A stretch of 64,000 bases of DNA, taken from NCBI RefSeq assembly GCF_048771995.1, contig NC_133027.1, forward strand, positions 100,934,501 to 100,998,500. The letters run 5' to 3'. Position numbers and translations under genes: made by a program. Below are positions 13,401 to 26,560 of this stretch, piece after piece (position 1 is the first letter of the stretch; every line of letters starts with the position of its first letter). Below the pieces are notes generated by a model. The model was not told the origin of the DNA. It searched no databases and was given only the letters and a program-made list of their open reading frames with translations. The DNA is from Taeniopygia guttata (lineage: Eukaryota > Chordata > Aves > Passeriformes > Estrildidae).

Positions 13401-16400
13401 TTGCTTCAGAGAACACGAGGGATGTGTTATTCCCTGTTCTCTGAGTTCAGTCAGCAAAATCTCCTTGATGGATGTCAACAGTCAGTCACAATTTTCATCT
13501 GTAAAAATAGGAGAAGGATCTGACAGCCATAAAAATTACATCTGTTCCACTGCAACCATCTGTAATTCAATCTGCAAAATATTAATCAAGTTTATTTGAC
13601 ATGATTTTTCCTCCATCATCAGCTCATGATGCTTATTGCTTTGTGGTCTGTTACAATTATACACAAGACTTTTACTGTCCTTAATATTTATTCCTTTACT
13701 TTCAGAGAGATTGAGTTAGATTTATTGGACAATGCTTTTAAAGATCAATACCACATTACCTTCTTTTAATCATGCTCTACATACCATCTGTTTGCTATAT
13801 GGCTCTCCATGGTCTGGCCTTTCTTTGCACTGCTAACCTAGCATGGTATGTTTAGGTTTTACAGTACATTTCAATGTTATAACTCCCTATACACTCAGAG
13901 ATTAGCAGATCAAGCACCATCTTGCATTTTATGAAAATTTCTTATTTTCATTTTGCTATCCTGAGTTCTCAGGCCTTGCTCTGATGTCAGGATACATTTC
14001 ATTTTTTCCCCAACAATGACAAGGGCAAGAGTACTTCTCTCCCCTCACCTCCCTCCTTTAATTAAAGCTAAACACACACCCCCAAACCAGGTCGAATTCC
14101 AGTATCCTAGAAGTGAGGCTTAGAGTTCAATACTTTCTTAGTTTGTAGAAAGATCTAAACACTAGAGTGAAACTCAGTGGGGGAAACTGGGCAACAAGGA
14201 ACACACTTAAACACAAACAAATCCACTGCATAAAAACATGGGCAACAACTTGCTCTGAAACTGTTCTGCTGGAGAACACTTGGAGGACATTGTAGATCAC
14301 AAGATGAAAATAATGGATCCCCAGCGCTTTAGGAAGGAAAGAACAGACTGTAAGAGATGCACAAACAAAATCCTGAAGGAATTCCCCTCAGACCATGAGA
14401 GATTCACAAGGCTGCAGGTAAATACAGCTCCCTGATGTATGTTCCACATCTGAGGAGGGAAGGAAGCAATACACAGTTCCAGCTCCTCACCCCAGCCAAA
14501 CACTCAGCCACTACAGGTTTTTTTATTAAAATGCAACATCTGAATATTTTTTCACAAAGATGGAAGAGATTCTGATTCAGAATCTGTGAGTCTTCATATA
14601 AAGCAAAGCACCTCTCAAAGATCCCCACTATGTCTTATGATTCTTTGTTTAAACTTAAAATTTAATTTTTAGATTTTATAAACTTGTCAGTCAGTTTTGG
14701 GAGAAAAAAATTAAACATGGGCTAAATGTTAAACATGAACATTGATCTTAAACACGGCTGTTAAAATCTGAATGTTTGTGATAAACAAAGCAGTCTCTCT
14801 ATCAGGTGCTTATTATTTTTGTCATTCTCCAAACGAGATTTCAAATTAGAAAGGCTTGACCTACTCATCACCTGATACAGTTTCCGAGGAAGTCATAACA
14901 GACAACAAGAGAGGTGTTCCTACCCAGCATTTCCAAGCAAAAGTCAAGAATCATAAACTAAAATTACCTCAAAGTATCCAAAGCACTATCAGTGTTAATG
15001 CTGAATTCTGATAAAATCTCTGTAAATGTTTTGTACCTTTGGTACTGCAGCTCAAGAGGATAAATTACTGTTTCATTCACAGAGGGACATTTAGCCTTCT
15101 TTTTAAATGAATTCTAAAACCTTGTAAAATGTGCACAAGACTCTGCACATTTAGCCACTGGTCTGCAAATATTAGGAGTGCCTAAATTCTAAAATATTTT
15201 TAACATACAGCCAGATGTAAATTGTCTACTTTCGGCCTGACTATTTGGCCCAGCTTTTTGCTAATTAAATCTAAATAATGTCAGGTAATGTTAGGGAAAT
15301 TGAACTAATTTCAATAGCAGGAAGTTGTATAAGAATACATTTCCTAAAAAAAGGACACGTTTACAAGGTTTTGTTTTATCTGATACATTGGCTAAAATCC
15401 CAGACGGAACCCGTTGCCTTCTGCAAAAGCTTGAGTTTGACCCTTAACAGACAATATTGCTACTTTCAGATACAAAAAATCCTAATGACAAAACTGATTT
15501 AAAAATTCTATTTTGAAAACATTAAAATTGAATTCCAATTTTACTCATCTACTCTAAAGTTTAGTCCATCCCATTTACAAAATTTACAGAGTTATCACAA
15601 GAGCTAGAGACATGTAGGAAGCAGGAAATATGCTGAAATTCATTTCTCCCTTCCTCCCTGCCTGGCTGCCAAGTATTGCATGACTGGCAATCCTAACAAT
15701 CAGAATTAAAATTACAAACTGAGTGTTCAAATCCATGATTTAGCTAAGCTGTTGCTCCTTCCTTTTCCCCATGTTTATAACAGCATTTGTTCCCTCATAT
15801 TGAGTAGCAAGGATGAAGAAATTAGGTAATTTTCCTTTCTTCCACTCATCTGCATGGCCTCTTGCTGACCTGCCTTCTGCTCAGTACAGGAGGCATGTGA
15901 AGCCCATTTTGACACAACATGAGCTGCTACCTTGGCTTTTTTGATGGAAAGAAGAGAAGACACTTTAAAATTGCACTGAGGAGGGATAATTACAGAAGGC
16001 ACTCGCTCTAGCTGCTGCCAGCTTTGCAGGAATTGGCTTAGTAAAAGAAAGACAAGCGCCTGAAACATTTCATCATTTAGCCATCCTGCCTTTTTCTTAT
16101 CAGTAATTAGCATGAGTAGCAGAATGTGCGCACTTCCTCAATGGAAGTAATTACTGTATAGAACTCCAGAAGTTTTCAAACCAAAGCTTAAAAGACGTTT
16201 AAATGACATACACCTTCTGCAGGATTTCTAGAGGGACTTTTTTCCTCTCTCTCCTTCAAAAAAAAAGAGAAAATTAACTATATTTTTCTTACCACAGAGA
16301 TAAAAAGACAGCTTAATAGTGACTAGGCATGCTTCAAGGCTGGATAAGAATTTTCCTGTACTAGCATGATGAACAATCAGAGAAACAACAGATATCTAGC

Positions 16401-19033
16401 ACTGTTGCCCTGATCTTAAAGCAATTTTTCTGCCATTGATGAGTTAGGTTTTCCAAGCCAACTTTACTCCATCTTTCACAAATTAGCTTTTGTTTTCAGG
16501 CCAGAAAACACTGCAGTCTCTGTAAGGAAGAAAATAAGAAATTTGTAATGAGGAAGGAAATTGAAGACACATCTAAATTTAGGTAAAACTCTCCAATTTC
16601 TGTCATCCATACCCTGCCTCTTCCCAATTAAATACAATAACTCTGTGTTCTCTCAGCAGACCTGCTTCTTCAAGACACACACACACTCTTCAGTCTCAGG
16701 CAGAAGAGATCACTGAGGTCCTTGGGAGGCAAGGTTTGCCGTTCAGGGGACTGTAGAAGACAATGAAGTGCACCCAACAGTCCTGTTTGTCACTTATTTG
16801 TGAGAGGAGACCAGAAATGTTTTCAGTGGAAACAGTTCATGGTATTCAAGGTTGGGCAGAAGGAAAAAAAAAGCAGACTGAAAATATTGTTTGAAGGAGG
16901 GAACTGAAAAAGGTAAAAGTGATGACAAAAGAGGGACAAAAAAATGCACTGCAGACAATTACATCTACATAAAAAGGGGCTTTGCTATTGATTCCTACAG
17001 GGCTGAAAGGCATAACATTGAAGAGAGCAATTATTACTGGTAAATATGGGAGAATGTCATACTGCCATAACTATGAATAGATGTTCCCTCCTCAGGAACT
17101 GGAAAAGTGCAGCTAGATGTTTAAGAGAGATGCAAGTTTCCAAGCCCCAGACAGCAGCGTGGGAGGCCCCAGTGCCATCCCAGCAGGTAAGTGTCAGTGC
17201 TATTCTGGAAACCATCTTCAGCATGTTCCCAAATTAACAGCACCATGGAGAACACATTTCCTGTACAGGCTTCTAGGGAAGTTTCAGAGACAGATGACAA
17301 CATGATAGCAAAATGAAGCCAAAAGTATCTTATTTTTAAAAAAGATAGACTGTCTTAAAATAGTTGAAGACTAAAGAATCTCCTTAAAGCCATAGAAAGA
17401 GTTGTTCAACCGCATGTGCCAGAGAAACATGCTAATAAATTCAGAGTTTCACCTGTGACTCAGGATCACAGATTTGGTTGTTGGAAAACTTTGTTTTTGA
17501 TAATCTGTTTTGTGTTCAGCAAGGAATGTTAAAGCAAGAGAGCTTGAGACTCAGCCTTGAGGGCACTGGGATGTGTTCTGTCCCTAGAGTATGAGTGCTA
17601 CATGGTGAAAGAGAGTCTCAGATACAAGCTCTATCAATATTGTCACTGCACACAACTCACTGATTTCATCTTGCTGGCGGTCTCTATCACAATAAAGAAA
17701 TTAAAAGCATTTTTGAAAAGGGTCAGAAAAAGCTATGTACTTTATTCCCATTGAGGTCTTTGGGGAAAGTATCTAAGTATTACTGAAAAAAAAGATCATA
17801 TTAAAATGAATGAGAATTTTCCTGTATTTGTAAGTGGGAGTAGTTTTTAGGGTAAAACATTATTGAACAATCTGGCAGGTTTGTGGGTCTGGCTCTTCTG
17901 TCTTCAGAATGCAGTTAATTTAGAAATATAATTTGAGACATAGGCCAGCTGCAAAAATTACTCATCTACCTCCTCATGGATGACCAGGCAATTCTGGTTT
18001 TATTTTATTCTCTGCAATTAAATTGGTTAACTGAAAACTGAGTGACTCATACTTTCTACAGAAAATTTTATCATATTGTTTGCTGCTAATATTTCCCCCC
18101 CTATTCCCCTTCAAAGAGTTTGACATGGCTGGACTTGGTGGATCCTTTGCCTTTTAGTTCAGTTCACAGAAAAAAGTACAGGGATCAGATCTCCTGTTCA
18201 ATCACCCAGCTCATTCCATTGGTATTTCCCAGGTAACATCAACAGCTCCATGAATTCTTAGCCTTTCTGTACCTCTGTGCAATGCCAAACTGAGCACAAA
18301 CTGGAAATGGCTCCTTGCCTCCATTCATCCTCTGGAAGGGCTCATTCCATTAATCACACAGACAAATGGGCTCACATTTTGTACTATTATCCTACCTGAC
18401 ACTGCTTTCTTTGGCTTTCATAGCAAGACATTTGTTATTGCTAATGTTCGGGGCATAGCTGGACTTGTGTAGCATCCAAGTGTCTCCTTGAAAAATAGCA
18501 TGGTCCTGAAAGAATCTCTGTCTGCTCTACAAGTGCCTTCCCTGAGTTCCTTCCAGCCTTTTTCTTCCTGCTTATGTCTGGAAAGAAATTAAATTAAGGT
18601 TGTGAGTATCTTACTACATCATTTCTGAAAATGCTTCTGCCTGAAGGAGCTGTGTGTTTGCAGCATTTATTAGCATGTACTGCATAAATGTGGGTATAGC
18701 CTCAATCCTGTGTCTCAATCAACTCAAGTTTTGCTGCCTCAGAAAGTGACATTTAACTTCCACTGGAGAATCTGGGGACTCCAAAGGTGTAATATGCAAG
18801 TACAATTTAGGGCAGGTCTGACACAGATCTGAGAGAAGCTTAATTAACTATGAAGTCTCAGATAGCATATTTCTCTGCTTCCCAGCTCTCTCCCAAGTTT
18901 TTGTAGAGACCCAACCTATGTACTGTTGGTCAAAAATGGTTATGGTTGTTTTAAGATTGTTTAAAAAACTCTCACATCATAATGTGGCCTGGTCAGGAGT
19001 GGGGAGGGGGATGAACCAGCATACTCTTAAAAG
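7483..19033. other. Unique AT-rich non-coding DNA
   Basis: This long stretch has no recognisable repeat family and no convincing gene. The longest open frame is 128 codons on the minus strand at 13092-13478; it overlaps a 124-codon plus-strand frame at 12966-13340, and neither shows a domain or a sensible start. Other frames are under 115 codons. A possible RFX-type site lies near 9604-9621, and an AT-rich, possibly conserved stretch near 15225-15300 contains CTAATTAAAT. Confidence 0.55.

Positions 19034-19066
<33 letters not shown>
19034..19066. repeat. Poly(A) homopolymer of 33 bases
   Basis: An uninterrupted run of 33 A lies at 19034-19066, preceded by AAAAG and followed by GAAGTGAG. The roughly 150 bases upstream were checked for a retrocopied transcript or SINE body and none was recognised. 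Bird CR1 elements do not end in poly(A), so the run is more likely slippage than a CR1 tail. Its length is likely to be polymorphic and may be wrong in an assembly. Confidence 0.9.
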
Positions 19067-19068
<2 letters not shown>

Positions 19069-20694
19069 AGTGAGAAAAAGCAATTACTTCCTTGTTAGGA
19101 AAGCCAGGTGTCTACCCCTGGGAGGAATTAATTCAGTAATTCATTTGCTAACTGTCATGTTTCTGAGGACTCAAACAGTAAATAACATGAGCATATGGAG
19201 AGATGTCTCTTGGTGGAGCCTCTAGGAGTGGCACACCCAGTATGAGCTTAGCTCCGAAGCAAGGAGCTGCAAACAAACATACACTGTTAGCTTTTAATTG
19301 AATGAATGTTTTTTAAGTCAAGGTTGCTTCAAAGCCAGCCCTCTCAATTTTAAATATTAATACTTTTACCACCACACTCCTTCCACTCCCAGAATCATAG
19401 ACTACAAATTGTCTCAGTTTGGGGGGTATATTTGTAGGTGGTGGAAGTTCCTGTTCTGCATTCCAAGCACATAGAAGCTGTTCCTTCAGCAAGACTTTAT
19501 CAAGGAGCTTTACCTTGCCATATGACATGCTGCAGGGGATTGCCTATACTGCTTTTTAAAGACACACTGTCCTTCCTGAATGGGCAAAGAGTTCCATCCT
19601 AAGAGAGCAAAACCACCTGAGAGGAAATAAGATTACTCTACAAATAAGATTGCCAAACTTGCAAAAGACTGGTTGCAAAGACACAGAGATATCAGGAAAA
19701 CCCACGGACTGACCTTGAGAATAGAATTTTTTAAATCCTATTCAGACTCACCTTTTAAAATCCTTCAGACTCACCTATGATGCATGAGTTTTACAGTATC
19801 CCATAAAAGATGTTCTTCCTTTCAATGAGAAGTTTATAGGAAGAGAGCATATCTTTTATTAGAGCAATGCAGATAAACTCTGCATACTCTTGAAAGTCTC
19901 AACTCAAGGTAGTGACTTCCTGTCTTCAGACTAAATATAGGGTCCTTCTCTCAGTTCCTTCTGTCCCCATTCTCTTTGATTAGTGGTGCACACAAACTCC
20001 CAGGTGTGCCAGGTGCAGCTCCTACCTGGTGTCCCTGCTGTAAGCTGTGACCCAGAATGATTCTGTTGGGAACCACAGTGGGGGCCATGGTGGCATTCCA
20101 TTGCTCCTAATGGCACATCAGAGCAGAGCACACCATAACTGATCCCCTTGCTAGAGTACACAGAGGCAAGCTTTCCTGTCAGAGGAAACCCTAGCCAGCT
20201 GATCACAGGAGGGCAGCAGCCTGTGACATCCTTCACAGCACTGATATCACACAAATGACAGAGAGAGGAGCATCCTCAGCGCCATCTGTTTTGACTGACT
20301 GCTCCACTCTTGTGCGCGGAATTACAGAAGCAGACAGAGCCCAAGGGAACTAATTAGTTCCCTCCAGAAGAGAGCTGGGGAGTGAATTAACATATCCACA
20401 AGCATGTGCAGGCAGAGAACCAACAACCAGGTCAGGAAGCTGTGTTTTATGACAGCAGTTAGACCCTTTGTCATCTCTTTTTGTGATGATATCCACCAGT
20501 CCTGTAAGGAAACAGAAACTTACACCTGTTAGTAACATCAAGGTGGCATCACTTGCTTAAAAGAACAGATACTATGCCATAATCTCTTTTTTTTTCTTAT
20601 CTACCCCTCCTACCTGAATAAAAGAGATAAAAAAATTTAGTCAGATCTCTGACTGCTAAGAGTGGGATAAAAAGGCACAAGCAATAAGCAATAA
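19067..20694. other. Unique non-coding DNA
   Basis: No gene was recognised. Open frames reach 107 codons (19931-20254, minus strand) without domain features. A short tandem duplication lies at 19732-19779. Confidence 0.55.
19732..19779. repeat. Imperfect tandem duplication of about 24 bp
   Basis: Two adjacent copies share AAATCC followed by TTCAGACTCACCT; the first starts near 19732 and the second near 19756. They differ by small indels. This is a local slippage-type duplication. Confidence 0.7.
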
Positions 20695-20942
20695 GACATG
20701 GGGATATGACCTCAAATTGTGCCAGGGAAGGTTTATGTTGGTTATTATGAGAAATTTCTTCTCTGTAAGGATTGACAACACTAGAACTGGCTACCCAGGG
20801 AAGTGGTTGAGACAGCACCTGTGGGGGTATTTAAAAGCTAGGTAGATGAGGAACTTGGAGACATCCTTTAGTGGTGAAGTTGGCAGCGTTGGGTTAATTG
20901 TTGGACTCAATCTTTTCAAATCTAAATGATTCCAGGATTCTA
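20695..20942 (+). mobile_element. CR1 LINE fragment, 3' end, plus strand
   Basis: The segment follows the avian CR1 3' end in sense orientation. It contains 'gccagggaaggtttatgttg' (20721-20740), the 'gaaatttcttctctg' block near 20751, 'ggctacccagggaagtggtt' (20789-20808), 'ggtatttaaaagct' near 20826, and ends with a degenerate copy of the ATTCTATG-type tail near 20928-20942. The 5' end is truncated, as is usual. The last part of the reverse transcriptase frame should lie upstream and is absent or unrecognisable. Divergence is moderate. The call is from recalled consensus. Confidence 0.92.
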
Positions 20943-23195
20943 AGCGATAAGCACTGAAGAATGAGCAAAGCATTAAAGGTGTGGGACTTCTTAGGAAATA
21001 ATGTTACAAGTAGGAAAAACAGTTTTACTTAGCTCCTTTCATGAGAAGAGCATTTAAACTCTGCTGTTGACTGATTTTGTACATTGGAAGTAAAATACCC
21101 AGTAAAAATTGTGAGCCCAAGTATGGTGGGAGCTGAAGAATGAGGAACCATCAGGAAAGTTCCATGAGTTCTCATTGTGTTGCAACTGGAAATCTGGTGA
21201 GCAAGCCTGTGAAGAAAAAATTACTAATCCCATATCGAATTCACCTTTTTTCATTTAATCTGGTAAAATACCAGTGCATAATCGAAACAGCATTTTTGAG
21301 CATTGTGTTACCTGTCCATCTGATGTACAGGTCCAAGAAGAGAGGTCAAAAAACACCTTTCCTACAACCTTTTCCACCCTGGATCTTCAGAGAATCATGT
21401 TTACAATGGTTCTCCGTCTCTGTCTTACAACTACTGTTATAAGAAAAATATAGAGTTGTGTATTAACATTTTTACTATGCAAGAGTGCTGTATTGACCCA
21501 GATTAACTTTTTCTGCATTTTCACTACTGATTAAAGGGTTTAAAAACTTTATACCCATGTGGTTGCAGCTTTCACTACTAAACTAAACCAAAGTTTAATT
21601 TACAACACACAGAGAAAGATAATTTATAGACAGTTAGCACCACAAATTAGTTTCTTATATTTTTACAATTGAGAGTTCGTAAGAGCACTCCTTCTCTAGG
21701 AAAACACTGTATCTGTCTCCCCCAAGTCTCATTTTGTTCATGAAGGACATTTATCACACCTTTATATTTTTTTATATACTTAGCTTTCTAGAAAGAGAAG
21801 CCTGTAATCCACAAGCTGTAAAAGCTTGTTATGAACATAAAGACTTTTGGGAGATAAATTAAAATAATGAATAGCCCTTAGTATAAACACATACATCCCC
21901 CCCTGCACCTCCTCGAATAATAAGAACTGCAAATTATATTGAAGTATGAACTGAATTAGTTAAATATAATTATCAAATATATGACAGGCAGGGACAGTCT
22001 TGTCACACGTTCTTAGGAAAGAGAAAATTTCTACTCCTTAGGCCAAAGAGGGAACTGGCTTCTGAATATGATGTGTTTCCAAGTAAAAGGGATTTATTTT
22101 TTCCCCTACCAGGCACTGAAAGTCTTTTTTAGATGTAGCCCTACTTCTCGATGAAGTCCCATCTCACAAACACAAAATAAGCCTTCTGAGAGGGAAGTTA
22201 ACTAAACAATTAGATACCTGGAAGTCTCTGTTTGATAGATACCTCAAGTTATTTTATAATCCTGAATTATTTCATGAAATATGAGGAGAAGCAAAGGAGA
22301 TATTTTGTTGACACAGAATGGCAGGCATTCTTATGAACTATTTACGCCAAATTTTGAGCAAAATTAGTGGGAGTTAAAGACTCTCTTCAGCTCCCAGAAA
22401 AGCTCAGGATCTTGCAGTAAACCATAAATGAGCAAGAGGATAAAATATCTTCATTATACTGTATTTCAGCGCTTTTAGTACAGTTAAATATAGGCATATT
22501 GGCTAGATAGAATAAGAAATGCATGATACCTCTGCCAGTGGAATGAAGACTGTCAGTTTGGCAGCTTCCAAGGGTATAATTTTGTACATGAACTTTTATC
22601 AAGAAAGTTTCCTATCCTAGATCAACAGTGGAAACAGTACACAGAAATACATGTAGTCTCCAGCATCTCTGTACTTTCTTATCTGTGTGACTCATCTCTT
22701 AAAATAGAAGATATTTTATGCCTCTGAGATCCTTGGGCTTTCTACTCTGAATTTTCAGTTTGGATGTCAAATACAATTAATGTCAAATATATGATGGCTG
22801 TTTCTGAGACCATGAAGGTCCAATCAACTGATCACTAACTTTTAGCCAATTTTTTTTGCTGGAGTTGGTGGGCCTTTTACATCTTTCCTGAGCAGATAAA
22901 GCTATTGTCATTTTGTGCAACAGAGGGGTGGTCAGGACCCTCAATGAGGTAACACAATTTATAGGGTACCTATGTAGAAATAGATGTGAAGGCATGACTG
23001 CAGCAACCAACAATTTCCAGATCTAGGGCCCTAATTTTCCTCTCTGTCTTTGCATGAGGCATAGCTCCTCCCTCTGACAATTTATTTATTCCTGTAAGGT
23101 ACTACATGTAATACACATTAGTATATGAAAATGACAATCATAGAGGAAAAAAATGTTTGCAAGAAAATGCATTGATTTTCTATCAATTTCCTTAT
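20943..23195. other. Unique AT-rich non-coding DNA
   Basis: No gene or repeat family was recognised. The longest open frame is 100 codons (21140-21442) and has no domain features. Confidence 0.55.
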
Positions 23196-23745
23196 TGTCA
23201 TGGTTTAACACCAATCAGCAATTAAGCACTCAGTTGCTTGCTCACTTCCCCCTGGTGAAATGGGGAAGAGATTTGGAAAGGTGAGGAAATTGCATGTTGA
23301 GATAAAGTCAATTTAATAGGTAAAAGAAATAAAGACAGTTTAATAGGTAGAGCAAAAGCCCCATGTGCAAGCAAAGCAAAATGAGGAATGAATTCACCTC
23401 TTCCCCCTGGGCTCGCAGCTGCTCAGCCATCTCCAGGAAAGCAGGGCTCCATCAGTACAGTGGTTGCTTGGGGAGACAAAATGCCACCAGTCTGAGCGTC
23501 TCCCTTTCCTTCTTCTTCCCCCGGCTTTGTATGCTGAGCATGATGTCCCATGGAATATCCCTTGGGTCAGCTGGGGTCAGCTGTGCTGGCTCTGTCCCCT
23601 CCCAGCTCCTTGGGTAAGGACCAGAAAAGTCCTTGGCTCTGTGAGTAATGGAAAGATCTCTGTGTTATCAACACTGTCTGTGGCACAAATCCAAAACACT
23701 CCATACTGGCTACTGTGAGCAAAACTATCCCCATCAAACCCAGCA
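23196..23745 (-). mobile_element. Solo LTR of an avian endogenous retrovirus
   Basis: The segment begins TGTCATGGTTTAAC and ends near CCCAGCA, giving TG...CA-type termini. It matches, from memory, an LTR family widespread in neoavian birds, probably ERVL-like. Read on the minus strand, the parts fall in promoter order: a TATA-like region near 23524-23540, then the end-of-R region with an ATTAAA-type poly(A) signal near 23330-23350, then U5 toward 23196. The element's sense is therefore minus. No primer-binding site, gag, pol or env sequence flanks it, so it looks like a solo LTR left by recombination. It is a fossil of moderate age. No clear target-site duplication was seen, and the 23745 edge may be slightly off. 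A short internal duplication lies near 23307-23349. Confidence 0.85.
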
Positions 23746-25632
23746 GAAATACATTTAAATTATCATAAATATCCACCCATTATTAAGTGTCTTCAGCTCC
23801 TCAGACTAATGAGGGTGGGAAGGCTGGTTTCCAAGTGGTCAAATTCTTAGGATTTTTTAACACACAATTAACCCTCAAGCTACAATTTCATTTTAAAACC
23901 CTACAAGTATTGAACTGTTTATTTTTCTTTTCTGTTAATTAAAGTATGATCTCATTTTTTTACCCTGCCTCTTTCATACTCTTAATAAACTCATGCCCTC
24001 TGGTGCTAGTGACTTTTACAAATCAGCTTCTCAACTATCCATCAATCTTTACACAGAGCATTAATGTTTTATTGTTCTTGTTCTGCTAGTAATGATTTTT
24101 CACTTCCTCTGCTGATTTTTTTTTTATCAAAAGTAATTTACAGCACTCTTCATCAAGATGAGCCTTTGCCAGTTCTATATACATCATATGTGTGTTCTCT
24201 GCCACTTGGCCAATTCAGAAATTTACTTTTATGCTTTGCTGGTTTTAAATCAAGCCCTGTTAGGTAATAAATTTAAATTGCCCTGTAGGAATTTCCTTAA
24301 GCATTTATATATAATGAAAAATATTATTTAGGCCCCTTAAAATTCTGGTGGGTTTTCTGTAAAATGTTTTTGTAGGTGATTTTTTTTTAAGTACAACTGC
24401 ATGAACTCATCTTTTAAAATATCTTATAATTCTATGATCTGAAGTATTTAAATTTTAAAAAACCAAAAAGGGTTCTTAATGCATTCATATGATTTGTCAC
24501 TATAAAACAGTCACTTTGAAATTACTAAGCTCATTATGAATAACTAAAAAGCTGTTCAGAATCAATATGGATCAACACAAACACTTACCTCTCTTTTCAT
24601 TTATTATCTATTCTACAAGAAGTGAGAAGAAGTCTCTGAAACCTCACTTAACAGGTGATCAGCTTTGCCAAACGTTTACCAAATTACTGGCATAGACATC
24701 ACTTTCAATTTCTTGCTGTGCAATAGAGGTGAGACTGTTTCCTTCCTAACACATTAGTTTGTGTCTAATAAGATCCTTGGATAGCTTTTTATATAGGTAT
24801 TGTATTTTGTTGTTTGATTAGGAATTATATTAAAATTAAAAGAATAATAAATATTAGATCTTTCCAGAAGTAATTTATAACTATTTGCTACGTGCTCAGA
24901 GAATAATTTATGTATTTTTTTTACATTACAGCACCCAAAATGTCATCTGGTTACACCCATCTGTGAATCTGAGTGTTCTTTATAACATTTTTAATGCTTA
25001 AGCATGCAATCAAATATTTGTTAACTTTTCTAAACTTAATATTTGAATTTGAATGTAGTTGAAATATTGTGTATTTTGGAAGTTTTTCAGAGCTAAAAGC
25101 TCTCATCCCTTGGCAGAGACATTGTAAAAATGCCTTGTTCTGTCCATCTCCCTGCTGTTTGAGAAACAGGCTGAGGAGATCACAGTTAGTGCTTCTTCCT
25201 TCAGACCCTCTTGCCAAAAAGCTTCAGTCTACAGAAGAGAGTTTCTTCTGGCAGTGTCTAATCCTTGAATTTTGAACAAGCTTGACATTTATACTATATA
25301 ATTAGGAGTAGCAGCTATGTTGCTATGCTGCTTTCCCATATGCTCCACAAATCCAGCATCAGAGACTGAAAGTTCATGACACCACGATACATTCAGTATT
25401 CCACCTTCTCTGAAATACAATATTCCCTTCTCCTTTGTGCTAGATAATTATCCATTTTTATTGCAGGGAACATTGCCAGATGGAGCAATGCAGGAGCTGG
25501 AGTGCAAAGGTGTGTGGGAGAGGAACTGGTGCAGGGGTGTTATCAGCTCCCAAGGTGCAGCATGAGGACACAGATTGGGCACACGACCAAAAACTATGTT
25601 TGAAAAAGAAAAAATGAAGCCATTTGACATAG
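23746..25632. other. Unique AT-rich non-coding DNA
   Basis: No gene or repeat family was recognised. Open frames are under 90 codons. Confidence 0.55.
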
Positions 25633-25664
25633 AACAAACAAACAAACAAACAAACAAACAAAAG
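25633..25664. repeat. (CAAA)n microsatellite
   Basis: About seven uninterrupted CAAA units follow AGAA. It is a simple tetranucleotide repeat, probably polymorphic. Confidence 0.95.
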
Positions 25665-26449
25665 CATGCCTACACTGTAGCTGTGCACTCTTTCTCTGAA
25701 CCTTGAGCCTCTTAAAGTGTTTTATTTGACAGAAATGGAAAGGAAAGCTGCAGCTTTGACCTACAGAGAGCAAAGACCTACAGAACTATATGCTGCCTCA
25801 AGCAGCAGCTGAAACCAAACCAGTTTCAATCAGAAATCAGAAGAAAAGGAAATAAAGCTCCCATATCATTAAAAATCACCCTAAAAAACATTTGAAAGAA
25901 TCTGCATGAAACCACACAACTTATCCACTAGCTTACTCTGTTGTTCATTAGAATGTATTTCTTTTATTTCAAAACTGCACAGATTTGCTATGAGAATGGT
26001 TATACATAATACAAATATGCAAATCTCCACTACTGCATCCAAACAAGCTAAACCTTACACTGTGAAGACAATATTGGATATCTATTAAGCAAAAGTTTCC
26101 TGGGGTATAAATCCTAGGGGAAGAGATAGGAATGCAAATTATCTTGTTCAAGAAGAGTCTCAATTATTCTTTAAAAAAGAATAAATTAAGTCCATGGTCA
26201 GTTCTGTTAAAAAAAATTGCTGCTCTCAAAGTATTACACCATGGTCACAATTCAGATAACCTCAGCTTTCTAATACTCCCTGAATGCAAAATACATAATT
26301 CAGGCATAACCTTGATGTGCAGAAAATGCATTTCTCATGAGCCCTTTTGCCTGCATACAATCCACTTATCAAAAACATGATCAAAAAAAACCCCAACATT
26401 TTTCACCAGAAAATAGAGTTCAGGGTATATTTGTAAAATTCAGATTTTT

Positions 26450-26560
26450 TCACTTTTACTACTTACAATAGTATTTTTATACTATTTTTATAAAGTGAGT
26501 AATCACAATTTTTATTAAAAGTGAGATTATTCACTTTTACCACTACAATAGTATTTTTTC
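26450..26560. repeat. Local duplication with nested inverted repeats
   Basis: A segment containing TCACTTTTAC and ACAATAGTATTTTT occurs at 26450-26480 and again, slightly changed, at 26531-26560. Between and across them are two short palindromes: AATAGTA/TACTATT arms near 26467-26486, and TAAAAGTGA/TCACTTTTA arms (9 bp, perfect) flanking GATTAT near 26516-26539. The arrangement looks like template-switch or slippage damage in AT-rich DNA. No transposon ends were recognised. Confidence 0.7.

Noticed and set aside
13092-13478. A 128-codon minus-strand frame overlapping a 124-codon plus-strand frame
   Set aside because: Neither has a domain, signal peptide or convincing start; overlapping frames on both strands suggest chance.
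19034-19066. Poly(A) run read as the tail of a processed pseudogene
   Set aside because: No transcript-like or coding sequence was recognised upstream, and bird CR1 machinery rarely makes poly(A)-tailed retrocopies.
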